From Nocardia sputorum (GTDB taxonomy: Bacteria > Actinomycetota > Actinomycetes > Mycobacteriales > Mycobacteriaceae), in contig NZ_AP026978.1 in the NCBI RefSeq assembly GCF_027924405.1, positions 6,386,001 to 6,450,000 on the forward strand: DNA of 64,000 nucleotides. Direction: 5' to 3'. Both the position numbers and the translations under genes were made by a program. The notes beneath the pieces were generated by a model that saw only the letters and a program-made list of their open reading frames with translations, ran no database searches and was not told the origin of the DNA. This document shows, in pieces, positions 52,918 through 61,065 of the stretch (positions are counted from its first letter, which is position 1; each line of letters opens with the position of its first letter).

Positions 52918-52990
52918 TCGTGTGGCGGGCTCGAGGCCCGCCCCCTCCATGGCATCACCAGATCGAAGTCCATGGAGAAAGGAGTTACAC
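52861..52990 (+). ncRNA. structured 5' leader with three consecutive hairpins
   Basis: Hairpin 1: CTGCCGGG (52865-52872) pairs with CCCGGCAG (52902-52909), with an inner CGGC/GCCG stem. Hairpin 2: GGCGGGC (52924-52930) with GCCCGCC (52936-52942), loop TCGAG. Hairpin 3: CTCCATGG (52945-52952) with CCATGGAG (52970-52977), directly before the AAAGGAG ribosome site. The CCCTCC segment of hairpin 2/3 could also pair with GGAG of that site. The layout looks like a cis-regulatory leader for the VOC gene; I cannot name its class. Confidence 0.5.
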
Positions 52991-53398
52991 ATGCCGCATC
53001 CACAGGTGGATGTGCGTTTCGACCACACGATCATCGCCGCTCGAGACAAACACGAGTCCGCACGGTTCTTCACCGAGATCTTCGGCTTGCCCGAGCCGCA
53101 GGATGCAGGGTTTTTCGTCGCGGTGTATCTGACCGACGGACGGGTGCTCGATTTCGCCGAACCGCCCATCGATTTCCCCGGCCAGCACTACGCATTCCTG
53201 GTCAGTGACGACACGTTCGACCAGATCATGGAACGCATCCGTGCGCGGGGTATCACGTACTGGGCCGATCCGCAGATGCGCAGACCCGGCGAGATCAACA
53301 CCAATCACGGCGGCCGGGGCGTGTATTTCGATGATCCGGCCGGCCACCACCTCGAAGCGCTCACCGCCCGCTACGACGGCTACCCCAGCCTCACATGA
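52991..53398 (+). CDS. VOC-family protein behind structured leader
   Basis: A 135-residue VOC protein: VDVRFDHTIIAARDKHESAR, EIFGLPEPQDAGFFVAVYL, VLDFAEPPIDFPGQHYAFLV and GGRGVYFDDPAGHHLEAL. His in RFDHT and HYAFL and Glu in HLEAL are in the positions of VOC metal ligands. The ATG at 52991 has AAAGGAG six bases upstream; an in-frame ATG at 52949 lies inside hairpin 3. Likely detoxification, resistance or ring-cleavage chemistry, but the substrate is unknown. Followed by a strong terminator. Confidence 0.88.
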   Translation: MPHPQVDVRFDHTIIAARDKHESARFFTEIFGLPEPQDAGFFVAVYLTDGRVLDFAEPPIDFPGQHYAFLVSDDTFDQIMERIRARGITYWADPQMRRPGEINTNHGGRGVYFDDPAGHHLEALTARYDGYPSLT

Positions 53399-53403
53399 CG
53401 GGC

Positions 53404-53439
53404 CCGGGCTGCGCCAGACCTGTCCCCGGCGCAGCCCGG
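53404..53439 (+). terminator. strong hairpin terminator after VOC gene
   Basis: Twelve-base perfect arms (CCGGGCTGCGCC and GGCGCAGCCCGG) with a 12-base loop, six bases after the VOC stop. No T-run. The remaining bases to 53801 contain no gene that I can support. Confidence 0.75.
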
Positions 53440-53801
53440 ACCCCGGACTCCTACCGCTCGCGACAGCCGCTCGCATAAATGATCAGATGCGAGAGTTCTG
53501 CGACAACCCTGGACCGACCACCGAACCCGCAGGACGCCGCTCCTGGACTCCCCGCCACCAGCTCCCACACCTTATGCACTGAGGTAACCAAAAGAGATAA
53601 CGAACAATGGTACGGACGTACCGTTGTGATCGGCCGGCGGCGCGTGCGAGGGGTTTGCGCGCCGTCGGCCGGTCGGGGTGGTGGGCAGGGCAGTTGCCCA
53701 CCGGTGAGGCTGTCGATGGTCGCTTCGCATCGACGGGGCCACTCTTCCGGGTGGAGCTGTGTGTCGGATGTAGCGAAGCTGAGAGTCGGCTGGGAGATGC
53801 G

Positions 53802-53999
53802 TCAGGCGAGGTCGGTGGTGCGGAGTGCCGTGGTGAACGCATCCCACTCGGTCGGCGCGAACGCCAGCGTGGGTGACGCACCCGGCGCTCCTGCAAACTT
53901 GCTGTCGCGGACCTGAACTCGACCGCCGTCGAAGCAGACCTCTACGCAGGTCTGACTGTCATTGGAATACGAGGATTTGAACCAACCGGTACTGCTCAC
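53802..53999 (-). CDS. DUF397 domain protein
   Basis: A 65-residue DUF397 protein: GWFKSSYSNDSQTCVEVCFD, GRVQVRDSKFAG and FAPTEWDAFTTAL. GTG start overlaps the stop of the DUF5753 regulator. It forms the second regulator/DUF397 pair of the window, in the reverse orientation. Confidence 0.9.
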   Translation of the reverse strand: MSSTGWFKSSYSNDSQTCVEVCFDGGRVQVRDSKFAGAPGASPTLAFAPTEWDAFTTALRTTDLA

Positions 54000-54877
54000 T
54001 CGATCGACTGTAATTCAGCGGCGGTCGCTCGAATGAGCGCCAACGATTCGTCACGGGGCAATGCGGTCGATCGTGCCCGCTCGAAGACGAAACCCAAGTC
54101 GCGCACTCTGGTTTCCTTTCGGCTCTCGTCGTCAACGATGATCTGGCCGAATACCGCCGACTCGTGCCACGCGAGCGTCGGCAACCGCGGGCTGGCGAAG
54201 TCCAGTAGATGGTAAGTCGAGCTTGCTGCGACGCTGTCTGCGGCGGTGAACGGAATAACCCGCAGTTCGATACTCGCGGAATGCGACTCGAGGACGTCGG
54301 CCAGGTGGATCAGTTGACGCCGTAGCACACCTGGACCGCCGATCTGCTGCCGGAGCGCTGCTTCGCCGACAACCGCCCGTAGGGAAACAGGTGCCTCGCC
54401 CGCCAGCCGTCGCTGCCGATGCAGTCTCGCTTCGACACGCTGATCGACTTCGATCGCTCGCACCGTCGCCCCTGCCGAAAGCATCAGTGCCCGAATGTAT
54501 TCCTCACCTTGCAGCAGGCCAGGCATCATGAGGCCCTCATAGGTCCGGATCGATTCGGCGCCCCACTCCATCCCGTAGTAGCGAAGGATGTCGTCCCCGA
54601 ACAAGGCCGAGTAACGGCTCCACCAGCCGCGTCCTCGTGCGGTTTCCCGCAGCGTCAACAGTTCCCGCTGTTCATCGGCATCGATCTCGAGGATGTCCAG
54701 CAGCCGTTCCAGCTTGTCCTTCGGGAGCAAGTTGCGCTCGTTCTCGATATGCGACCAGTACGCGGCCGAGACATCCAACGCTCTGGTGATCGACGCAGCG
54801 CCGATACCCAACTCCAGCCGTCGCTGCCGAAGCCGAAGCGCGAGCTCCCAACGCGCAACCGCAGGTGACAGCGCCAT
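53996..54877 (-). CDS. XRE helix-turn-helix regulator with DUF5753
   Basis: A 293-residue protein. Helix-turn-helix: LRQRRLELGIGAASITRALD followed by VSAAYWSHIENERNLLPKDK. DUF5753: YEGLMMPGLLQGEEYIRALM, GEAALRQQIGGPGVLRRQL and LRVIPFTAADSVAAS. The ATG at 54877 is chosen over upstream ATGs since family members start shortly before the helix-turn-helix. An AATCACTT inverted repeat lies 30 bases upstream, suggesting autoregulation and control of the divergent gene. Confidence 0.92.
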   Translation of the reverse strand: MALSPAVARWELALRLRQRRLELGIGAASITRALDVSAAYWSHIENERNLLPKDKLERLLDILEIDADEQRELLTLRETARGRGWWSRYSALFGDDILRYYGMEWGAESIRTYEGLMMPGLLQGEEYIRALMLSAGATVRAIEVDQRVEARLHRQRRLAGEAPVSLRAVVGEAALRQQIGGPGVLRRQLIHLADVLESHSASIELRVIPFTAADSVAASSTYHLLDFASPRLPTLAWHESAVFGQIIVDDESRKETRVRDLGFVFERARSTALPRDESLALIRATAAELQSIE

Positions 54878-54907
54878 GTCAGCACGATACAGGCGGTAAT
54901 GCCGTGC

Positions 54908-54928
54908 AATCACTTCCGTAAAGTGATT
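54908..54928. promoter_or_regulatory. inverted repeat upstream of XRE/DUF5753 gene
   Basis: AATCACTT and AAGTGATT, exact complements, flank CCGTA. TATACA on the minus strand, just upstream, could be the regulator's -10 box. The site is between the divergent genes at 54877 and 55011. Confidence 0.65.
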
Positions 54929-55010
54929 TGTATAGTTTACGATTCGAGTGTTGCGCATCACAGCGGGGGCTCTGCACGACTCCTCGCTCGGCGGGGATGG
55001 AGGGGGTTCG

Positions 55011-55313
55011 ATGTCTGTGCACGTCGTCGACCGGACGTGGATCGTGAGTGATCAGACGCCGCATCAGGCGCGGCGGGTCAGTGACGACGCGTGGGTCGTG
55101 TCCTATCTGCGTGGCCGGATGGTGACCACAGAGCAGGCGGCGGCGGCTATCCAAGCGGCGGAGATGGTTTCGGCGACGGAGGAACTGGCCCGCCGCGTCG
55201 GACTCACGGCGCTGGAAGCCGTGGGGCTCGTCGTCCTCGAATCGCCCTGGGACACCGAGCCATTGCGCAAACGCTACCGATTGCCGCGTCCGGGCGGGCG
55301 GCATCGTCGATGA
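55011..55313 (+). CDS. unknown small protein divergent from XRE regulator
   Basis: A 100-residue protein: SVHVVDRTWIVSDQTPHQAR, VVSYLRGRMVTTEQAAAAIQ and ELARRVGLTALEAVGLVVLE. Likely cytosolic and mixed alpha/beta. The ATG at 55011 has GGAGGGGG upstream. I recognise no named family. The shared interval with an operator-like repeat suggests the XRE protein controls it. Confidence 0.7.
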   Translation: MSVHVVDRTWIVSDQTPHQARRVSDDAWVVSYLRGRMVTTEQAAAAIQAAEMVSATEELARRVGLTALEAVGLVVLESPWDTEPLRKRYRLPRPGGRHRR

Positions 55314-55366
55314 TTCGCGTCCCGCGTGACGCCCGGCGCGACCATTCGATCCAGGGGGTTATCGCA

Positions 55367-55807
55367 GTGGAACCACTGCCGACCAAAGAGCTTGTCCTGC
55401 AAGCCTGCCGCACCGCGCCGCGTCGCGCCCACCCGATCCTGGAATCCGCCCACCTACTCGCGGGCTTGCACGAGCGCAGGCTGCGTTGCGACCTGGGCGG
55501 CACGAACGACATCGACCAGCACCGCGCCCGCCTCGTGCTCGCCATCGACCGCTGGGTCGCCACCGAGGCGCCGCCGCCGCACGGCGGCGCGCACATGCAT
55601 ACCGAAACCGTGGGGATGGTGGTCGACCGGCTCGCCCAGTTCTTCGCCTGCGCGCACGAAATCCTGTCCGGGGCGCCGGAATGGGCCGTACACAACGCCT
55701 GGGAGCGTCTCGCCGAACTGGCCATCGGCTACGAGGATCTCGCCTACGAAGTCGCGGCGGGCGTGCGCCGCCTGCCCTACCTCAGCGGCCCGCGCGAACA
55801 GACCTGA
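55367..55807 (+). CDS. DUF4254-like protein
   Basis: A 146-residue helical protein with LLAGLHERRLRCDLGGTNDI, ARLVLAIDRWVATEAPPPHG and HMHTETVGMVVDRLAQFFAC, which resembles the DUF4254 pattern (LHxxRxRxD, IDxW, HTExxGxxxDRLA). GTG start at 55367 after AGGGGG. No known biochemical role; the conserved His, Glu and Asp could bind metal. It follows the small gene at 55011 by 53 bases. Confidence 0.65.
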   Translation: MEPLPTKELVLQACRTAPRRAHPILESAHLLAGLHERRLRCDLGGTNDIDQHRARLVLAIDRWVATEAPPPHGGAHMHTETVGMVVDRLAQFFACAHEILSGAPEWAVHNAWERLAELAIGYEDLAYEVAAGVRRLPYLSGPREQT

Positions 55808-55808
55808 C

Positions 55809-56099
55809 TCAGGCCGAGTCCGGGTCCGGCCAGGCGTTGGCCTCGACCCGGGCGCGCACCCGGGCCACGTCGGCTTCGGACGGCATGTCGTTGGTGATCT
55901 TGGTGATCATCACCTGGATGTCGGTCTGGTCGATGTCCGCGCCGCCGGAGCCGGTCAGCTCGGCGGCGATCCGGGCCACTTCTTCGTCGGACAGACGGCG
56001 GCGCAGCAGGGCGAGCAACGGGATGTAGTCGGCCTCCGGCACGCCATCGGGATATCCGGCCCGCAGCCAGCCGATGATCGCGCTGAGGAAGGGGTGCAT
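55809..56099 (-). CDS. DUF3349 protein
   Basis: A 96-residue DUF3349 protein: FLSAIIGWLRAGYPDGVPEA, DYIPLLALLRRRLSDEEVAR and ITKITNDMPSEADVARVRAR. Homologous to the M. tuberculosis Rv0543c group, small helical proteins of unknown role. It is the second of two tandem copies downstream of pitA. Confidence 0.88.
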   Translation of the reverse strand: MHPFLSAIIGWLRAGYPDGVPEADYIPLLALLRRRLSDEEVARIAAELTGSGGADIDQTDIQVMITKITNDMPSEADVARVRARVEANAWPDPDSA

Positions 56100-56113
56100 C
56101 GGCGGCGGCTCGG

Positions 56114-56449
56114 TCAGTCGGAATCGGCGGGCGGATCGGCCAGCGGCCATCCCCCCGCGGCGAGGTGGGAGGCGACGCGTGCGACGTCGCCGTCGTCCGG
56201 TTGTTCCTTGGCGAACCGGGCGATGGCCTCCTCGATCTCCGCGTGCGTGATCTGGCTGGACGGATTGGACGCGACCAGTTCCTCGGCGATCGCCACCACC
56301 TCGTAGTCGGTGAGGTGCCGGTGCAGCACGGCGAACAGGGCCACGTAATCCGACTGCGGAACGCCCTGTGGGTAGCCTGCCCGCAGCCAGCCCACGACTT
56401 TGCCGAGCAACTTCGGCCGGACCGGGACCGGTTTCACTGGATCCGTCAC
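56114..56449 (-). CDS. DUF3349 protein, tandem copy
   Basis: A 111-residue DUF3349 protein: LLGKVVGWLRAGYPQGVPQS, DYVALFAVLHRHLTDYEVVA and EEAIARFAKEQPDDGDVARV. The GTG at 56449 follows GAGGAG. Similar to the next gene, so a duplication in the pitA unit. The start could also be 15 bases earlier. Confidence 0.88.
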   Translation of the reverse strand: MTDPVKPVPVRPKLLGKVVGWLRAGYPQGVPQSDYVALFAVLHRHLTDYEVVAIAEELVASNPSSQITHAEIEEAIARFAKEQPDDGDVARVASHLAAGGWPLADPPADSD

Positions 56450-56460
56450 GCTGGCACTCC

Positions 56461-56745
56461 TCACGCCTGGCCGAACAAATGGATGCCGAGTCTGGCGGCT
56501 ATGAACGCTTTCGCGGTGTACAGGATCCCGCCGACGATCGCCACGACGACCAGCACGAAGCATGCCAGCGCGACCGCGAGCGCGGGATAGTTGCGCCGCA
56601 CCGTGCCCGTACCCGCGTCGGTCGTCACGGTCATCGACCAGAACCGCACGCCGACCGCGAAGATCATCGGCAGACCCGCGCCGAGCACCACCCCGGCCAG
56701 GGTGACTTTCCACAGCGCGTTCAAATTCGTGACGAGAGTGTGCAC
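56461..56745 (-). CDS. small two-helix membrane protein (Rv0544c-like)
   Basis: A 94-residue protein with two hydrophobic helices, VTLAGVVLGAGLPMIFAVGV and LAVALACFVLVVVAIVGGIL. In mycobacteria a protein of the same size and topology lies between pitA and the DUF3349 gene. Start: GTG at 56745. It may assist or regulate the phosphate transporter (inference from conserved order). Confidence 0.8.
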   Translation of the reverse strand: MHTLVTNLNALWKVTLAGVVLGAGLPMIFAVGVRFWSMTVTTDAGTGTVRRNYPALAVALACFVLVVVAIVGGILYTAKAFIAARLGIHLFGQA

Positions 56746-56755
56746 GCTGATCCTC

Positions 56756-57958
56756 CTACACCTGTGATCGGTTCGAGTCCGCCGGTGCGGGCCGGTCCGG
56801 CGCGACCGCGGGCGAATCAGCCCCGTCACCTGGCCACTCGTTGACGTTGCCGGTGTGCACCGGGTCGCGCCGCGACCGCAGGTACATCAGCGCCGACAGC
56901 CCGATCAGGATGCCGAAGACCACGAGCACACCGGCCAGCCCGCCGATGAGATGGGCGATGGCCCAGCAGATCGCCCCGGCCACGGCGGCCAGCGGCAGCG
57001 TGAGCAACCACGCGACCACCATCCGCCCCATCACGGCCCAGCGCACTTCGGCGCCCTTGCCCAGGCCCGTGCCCAGGATGGAGCCGGTCGCGGTCTGCGT
57101 GGTGGACAGCGGCAACCCGAAGTGCGCCGAGGTCAGGATGATCGCGGCCGAGGCGGATTCCGCCGCGAGTCCCTGCGGTGAGTCGATCTCGACCAGGCCC
57201 TTACCCAGCGTGCGGATGATCCGCCAGCCGCCGAGGTAGGTGCCCGCCGCGATGGCGAGAGCGCACGCGGCCATCACCCACAGCGGCAGGTCGTCGTCCT
57301 TGGTGAGCGTGCCGTGCGCTACGAGCGCGAGGAAGATCACGCCCATCGTCTTCTGAGCGTCGTTGGTGCCGTGCGCCAGCGAGACCAGCGAGGCGGAGCC
57401 GATCTGCCCCCAGCGAAAGCCTTCGGTGACCTTCTCCTCCTCGGCGGCGCGGGTGATCCGGTACACCAGCCAGGTGCCGATCGCCGAGACCAGCGCGGCG
57501 ACGACGGGTGCGAGCACCGCGGGCAGGATGATCTTGGCCAGCACGCCGTCGGACCCGGACGCCCAGATCACCCCGCTCCAGCCGAGCGCGGCCAGCGTCG
57601 CGCCGATCAGACCGCCGAACAGCGCGTGCGACGAACTCGACGGCAGTCCGAACAGCCAGGTGAGCAGGTTCCACAGGATCCCGCCGACCAGGCCTGCGAA
57701 CACGATGACGATCAGGTCCTGGCCGCCGACGGCATCCAGCCGCACGATGCCCTTCGCCACGGTGGCCGCCACCGCCACCGACAGGAACGCGCCGACGAGG
57801 TTCAGCGCCGCCGAAAGCGCGACCGCCACTCTCGGCCGCAGCGCGCCGGTGGCGATCGAGGTCGCCATCGCGTTGGCGGTGTCGTGGAAACCGTTCGTGA
57901 AATCGAAGGCGAGTGCTGTGACGATGACGATCAGCAGAACCAGTAATTCGACGGTCAC
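56756..57958 (-). CDS. pitA: low-affinity inorganic phosphate transporter, Pit family
   Basis: A 400-residue membrane protein of the PiT family with about ten helices. Both family signatures are present: FDFTNGFHDTANAMATSIAT at the N-terminus and LAHGTNDAQKTMGVIFLALV later, plus GLPSSSSHALFGGLIG and GLPLSTTQTATGSILG. It imports phosphate with protons, probably as a metal-phosphate complex. GTG start at 57958. First gene of a four-gene unit with the small membrane protein and two DUF3349 genes. Confidence 0.95.
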   Translation of the reverse strand: MTVELLVLLIVIVTALAFDFTNGFHDTANAMATSIATGALRPRVAVALSAALNLVGAFLSVAVAATVAKGIVRLDAVGGQDLIVIVFAGLVGGILWNLLTWLFGLPSSSSHALFGGLIGATLAALGWSGVIWASGSDGVLAKIILPAVLAPVVAALVSAIGTWLVYRITRAAEEEKVTEGFRWGQIGSASLVSLAHGTNDAQKTMGVIFLALVAHGTLTKDDDLPLWVMAACALAIAAGTYLGGWRIIRTLGKGLVEIDSPQGLAAESASAAIILTSAHFGLPLSTTQTATGSILGTGLGKGAEVRWAVMGRMVVAWLLTLPLAAVAGAICWAIAHLIGGLAGVLVVFGILIGLSALMYLRSRRDPVHTGNVNEWPGDGADSPAVAPDRPAPADSNRSQV

Positions 57959-58048
57959 GCCTCCAGTGTGCTGCACCCCCGAACGCGATGGCCATGCCGG
58001 TTACCGGAAGTTCGTCCGACTCGCATGAACTAGTCTGGTTCGCCCCGC

Positions 58049-59305
58049 TCAGCCGGTTCGCGTGCAGTTCGGGGCGACCGGCCGACCGGCGAACCGATCG
58101 TCGATCCACGAGTTCGCGCCGGGGATGCCGCTGAGGCCGACCACGAAGTGTTCGCCGAGATAGACCTGGAAGTCCACCGGCGTCCCGGCGCCGCACCAGT
58201 CCGCGTAGAGCTTCTCCGCCCCAGCCAGCGGCACCCACGGGTCGTGCGTGCCGTGATAGAGGAACACCGGGACCGTCGGCGCGCTCGCGCCCAGCCGATT
58301 GGCGGCCAGGATCTCCCTGACCATCGGCAGCTCGGTGGGCGCGGCGGCATGGGTGAGCGCCTGCACCGGGATCGGCGCCACGACACCGCCGAACTCCTCC
58401 GCGACCATGCACAGGTCCTTGCCGATCTGGGCCAGCCGCCAGCCGTCGTCGTTCATCAGATCGAGCAGCTCCGGGTATTCCCGCGCAAGGCCGAGCGTCG
58501 CGGCGAGAAAGACTCCGGACGCCGCGTTGCGGCCGTTCATGGTGGACAGCAGCAGGTCGAAGTCGGCGGGGACACCGCCGAACGCCGCGCCCACCAGATT
58601 CAGCTCCGGCGCGTACCGCGGGGCCAGCTGGGCGGCCCACCCGCTCGCGATGGCCCCGCCGGAGTAGCCGGTGACCACGGTCGGAGCATCCGGTCGCAAC
58701 CCGAACTCCGGCGTGTGCACCACGGCCCGGATCGAGTCGAGCACGGCGTGCCCGGCCATCAGCCCCGCCGCGTACGCCTGCCGCGGGCCCTGATGGTCTG
58801 GCACGAGCACGGCGTAGCCCTTGGACAGAGGAATCTGGGCGGCCCACAACTCGGCCCACAATTCGTTCCTGAGCTCGTACGACGGTGCGCAGCGATGCCC
58901 GAGCGAGTCGATCGCGGCATTCAGCGACAGCACCGGGCGCGGCCCCGGCCCGGGCCACGGCGCTCGTGGCACGAGCAACGTCGCGACCACGGGCACCGGA
59001 CGATCCTTGGAATCGGTGGAACGGATCAGCAGTTCGGTCGACTGCAACGGCAACAGAGTCAGGCCGGTGCCGCCCCGGCGGGACGCCAGAATCGTTCCGG
59101 GCGGCAGACTCTCGAACCCTGGCGGCGGCGTGTAGAACGCATCGCCCAGGGGCGTGGGCAGGATCCCGGAATACTCCCGCGACGGGGTGAGGAACTGTTC
59201 GATCGGATTCGCCTGCGCGGGCGTGCCGACCGCGCTCACCGCCACGGCGCCCAACAGCGCCACGACCAGCCGGACCGACCGCCTGCACCGCAGAATTCGC
59301 ATCAT
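58049..59305 (-). CDS. secreted lipase (secretory lipase / LIP family)
   Basis: A 418-residue exported alpha/beta hydrolase. Signal peptide: MMRILRCRRSVRLVVALLGA to a cleavage near PAQA. Catalytic Ser in VVTGYSGGAIASGWA, Asp probably in YHGTHDPWVPLAGA and His in YLGEHFVVG. VLVPDHQGPRQAYAAGLMAG is a family hallmark. It likely hydrolyses host or environmental triacylglycerols or esters. Monocistronic by appearance. Confidence 0.92.
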   Translation of the reverse strand: MMRILRCRRSVRLVVALLGAVAVSAVGTPAQANPIEQFLTPSREYSGILPTPLGDAFYTPPPGFESLPPGTILASRRGGTGLTLLPLQSTELLIRSTDSKDRPVPVVATLLVPRAPWPGPGPRPVLSLNAAIDSLGHRCAPSYELRNELWAELWAAQIPLSKGYAVLVPDHQGPRQAYAAGLMAGHAVLDSIRAVVHTPEFGLRPDAPTVVTGYSGGAIASGWAAQLAPRYAPELNLVGAAFGGVPADFDLLLSTMNGRNAASGVFLAATLGLAREYPELLDLMNDDGWRLAQIGKDLCMVAEEFGGVVAPIPVQALTHAAAPTELPMVREILAANRLGASAPTVPVFLYHGTHDPWVPLAGAEKLYADWCGAGTPVDFQVYLGEHFVVGLSGIPGANSWIDDRFAGRPVAPNCTRTG

Positions 59306-59460
59306 CCCACCCGCCCGCCGATTCCTTGTCCGGAAGTACGAACCGGCCGGACCACTGCATTGTGGCGGCCATCCGGAACCTTGCGCTGCCCATACTTACA
59401 GTGGCTCGACGTGCTCGGCACGCCGACACGCGCCCGCCGCGGGAGCGTCCGCGCTTCACA

Positions 59461-60972
59461 TCACGGCAGCAGCGCGCGAACGGTATCGATGGTGTCCGCT
59501 TCGGCCGGTTCTTTGTCGGGGCGGTACCGCACCACACGCGCGAACCGCAACGCGACACCGCCGGGATAGCGCGGGCTGACCTGCACACCGTCCAGGGCGA
59601 TCTCCACCACGAGTTCCGGCCACAGATACACCGTGTGCTGATCGCGCGAGCGCTCGTGGCGCGGGAATTCGGTGGTCTGCCACTGCAACAGCGCGTCGGT
59701 GAGTCCTTTGAACGTCTTGCCCACCATGACCGGCTCGCCGGTTTCCGGGTCACGCGCGCCGAGGTGCAGGTTCGACAAGTAGCCCGTGCGGCGGCCGTAA
59801 CCCCATTCCGCGCCGAGCACGATCAGGTCGAGGGTGTGCGTCGGCTTGATCTTCTGCCAGGCCCGGCCCCGCCTGCCCGCCGCGTACGGCGCGGTCAACG
59901 ACTTGATCATGACGCCCTCGTGGCCCGCGGCCAGCGCGGCGTCGAAGTACTCCGCGGCCGCCTCGGCATCCGGGCGCAGCAGTGCGGGGATGGTGTGCTC
60001 GCCCGCCACCCGCGTCAGCGCGGCGCGCCGCTCGGACAGCGGAGCGTCGAGCAGGTCCCGGCCGTCCAGGTGCAGGCAGTCGAAGAAGTACGGATGCAGC
60101 AGCAACTCCCGGGTGGAGCTCACCTCGGCGAAGCGGCTCATGGTCTCCTGGAACGGACGCGGCCGCCCGGCGTCGGTGAGCGCCAGCGTCTCCCCGTCCA
60201 GCACGACGCTCGTGCAGTCCAAGCCCGCGACCAGCTCGACCAGCTCGGGGACGCGCGCGGTGATCTCGCGCAGCGTCCTGGTGAAGATGCGCACCCGGTC
60301 GCCGTCCCGGTGCACTTGGATGCGGGCGCCGTCCAGCTTGTGCTCGACGCTCACCTCCCCCGCGAACTCGGTCATCGCCTCGTCCAGGGTCGCGCCGGGG
60401 GAGGCGAGCATGGGCTGGATCGGACGGCCGACTTCCAGCCGGAATTCCGCCAGCGCGGCGGCGCCGCCGGTCAGCGCGGCGACGGCGGTGACCGGTAATC
60501 GGCCCGACAGCATGTACGCCCGGCGCACCAGATCGGGCGGCACCTCGGCGGCGACCGCCACGGCCTCGGCGACCACGGCGGTGAGCGCTCCTTGGCGTAG
60601 TTCCCCGGTGAGCAGGCGCAGCAGGAAGCCCTGTTCGTCGGCCGTCGCCGCGGACCACAACGCCGCGAGCAACTCCTTGCGCCGGGCGGCGGACCCCGCG
60701 CCGGAGGTGCCGGCCAGTTCGGTCAACGCGGCGTGCACCGCCGCGACGGTCAGCGTCGCGACCGGCGCGGGCGGGTGGTCGAGCGTGGTGAGCGTGCGCC
60801 AGCCCGTGCCGATCCGCCCCTGCGGTAGCTCGCCGGACGCCCAGGCGACGACGGGCGCGAGCTCGTCCGGGGCGGCCGTGGTGAGCAGCCCGGACAGCAC
60901 GGCGATCTTCGTCTTGCGTGACCTGGTCGCGCGCACGGTCTCCGAGGCCACGACGACGTCCGAGAACAACAC
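59461..60972 (-). CDS. ligB: ATP-dependent DNA ligase, LigB type
   Basis: A 503-residue ligase. N-terminal DNA-binding helices (to about residue 200), adenylation domain with the lysine motif SVEHKLDGARIQVH (KxDG), CTSVVLDGETLAL, YFFDCLHLDGRDLLDAP, GHEGVMIKSL and WQKIKP, followed by the OB domain. Size and start VLFSDVVVASETVRATRSRK match mycobacterial LigB. It seals nicks with ATP and is an accessory to the NAD-dependent LigA. GTG start at 60972. Confidence 0.93.
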   Translation of the reverse strand: MLFSDVVVASETVRATRSRKTKIAVLSGLLTTAAPDELAPVVAWASGELPQGRIGTGWRTLTTLDHPPAPVATLTVAAVHAALTELAGTSGAGSAARRKELLAALWSAATADEQGFLLRLLTGELRQGALTAVVAEAVAVAAEVPPDLVRRAYMLSGRLPVTAVAALTGGAAALAEFRLEVGRPIQPMLASPGATLDEAMTEFAGEVSVEHKLDGARIQVHRDGDRVRIFTRTLREITARVPELVELVAGLDCTSVVLDGETLALTDAGRPRPFQETMSRFAEVSSTRELLLHPYFFDCLHLDGRDLLDAPLSERRAALTRVAGEHTIPALLRPDAEAAAEYFDAALAAGHEGVMIKSLTAPYAAGRRGRAWQKIKPTHTLDLIVLGAEWGYGRRTGYLSNLHLGARDPETGEPVMVGKTFKGLTDALLQWQTTEFPRHERSRDQHTVYLWPELVVEIALDGVQVSPRYPGGVALRFARVVRYRPDKEPAEADTIDTVRALLP

Positions 60973-61065
60973 CCTGCCGACGGTAGCCGCCGGGTCCGAC
61001 ACTTGTCCGCGAGGAGTGTTAATCGGAAATTGGCACGGATGCGAAAGCAGCCATAAGCTGGACGC

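Noticed and set aside
52924..52952. tRNA gene suggested by a GCGGG-CTCGAGG-CCCGC T-arm-like hairpin
   Set aside because: No matching 5' acceptor arm, anticodon arm or D arm is found in the 100 bases upstream, and the T-loop lacks the usual TTC.
52573..53169. Possible minus-strand protein containing GAGLEPAT-like text
   Set aside because: Such text is the known false translation of T-arm-like hairpins; the frame runs opposite the structured leader and a real VOC gene.
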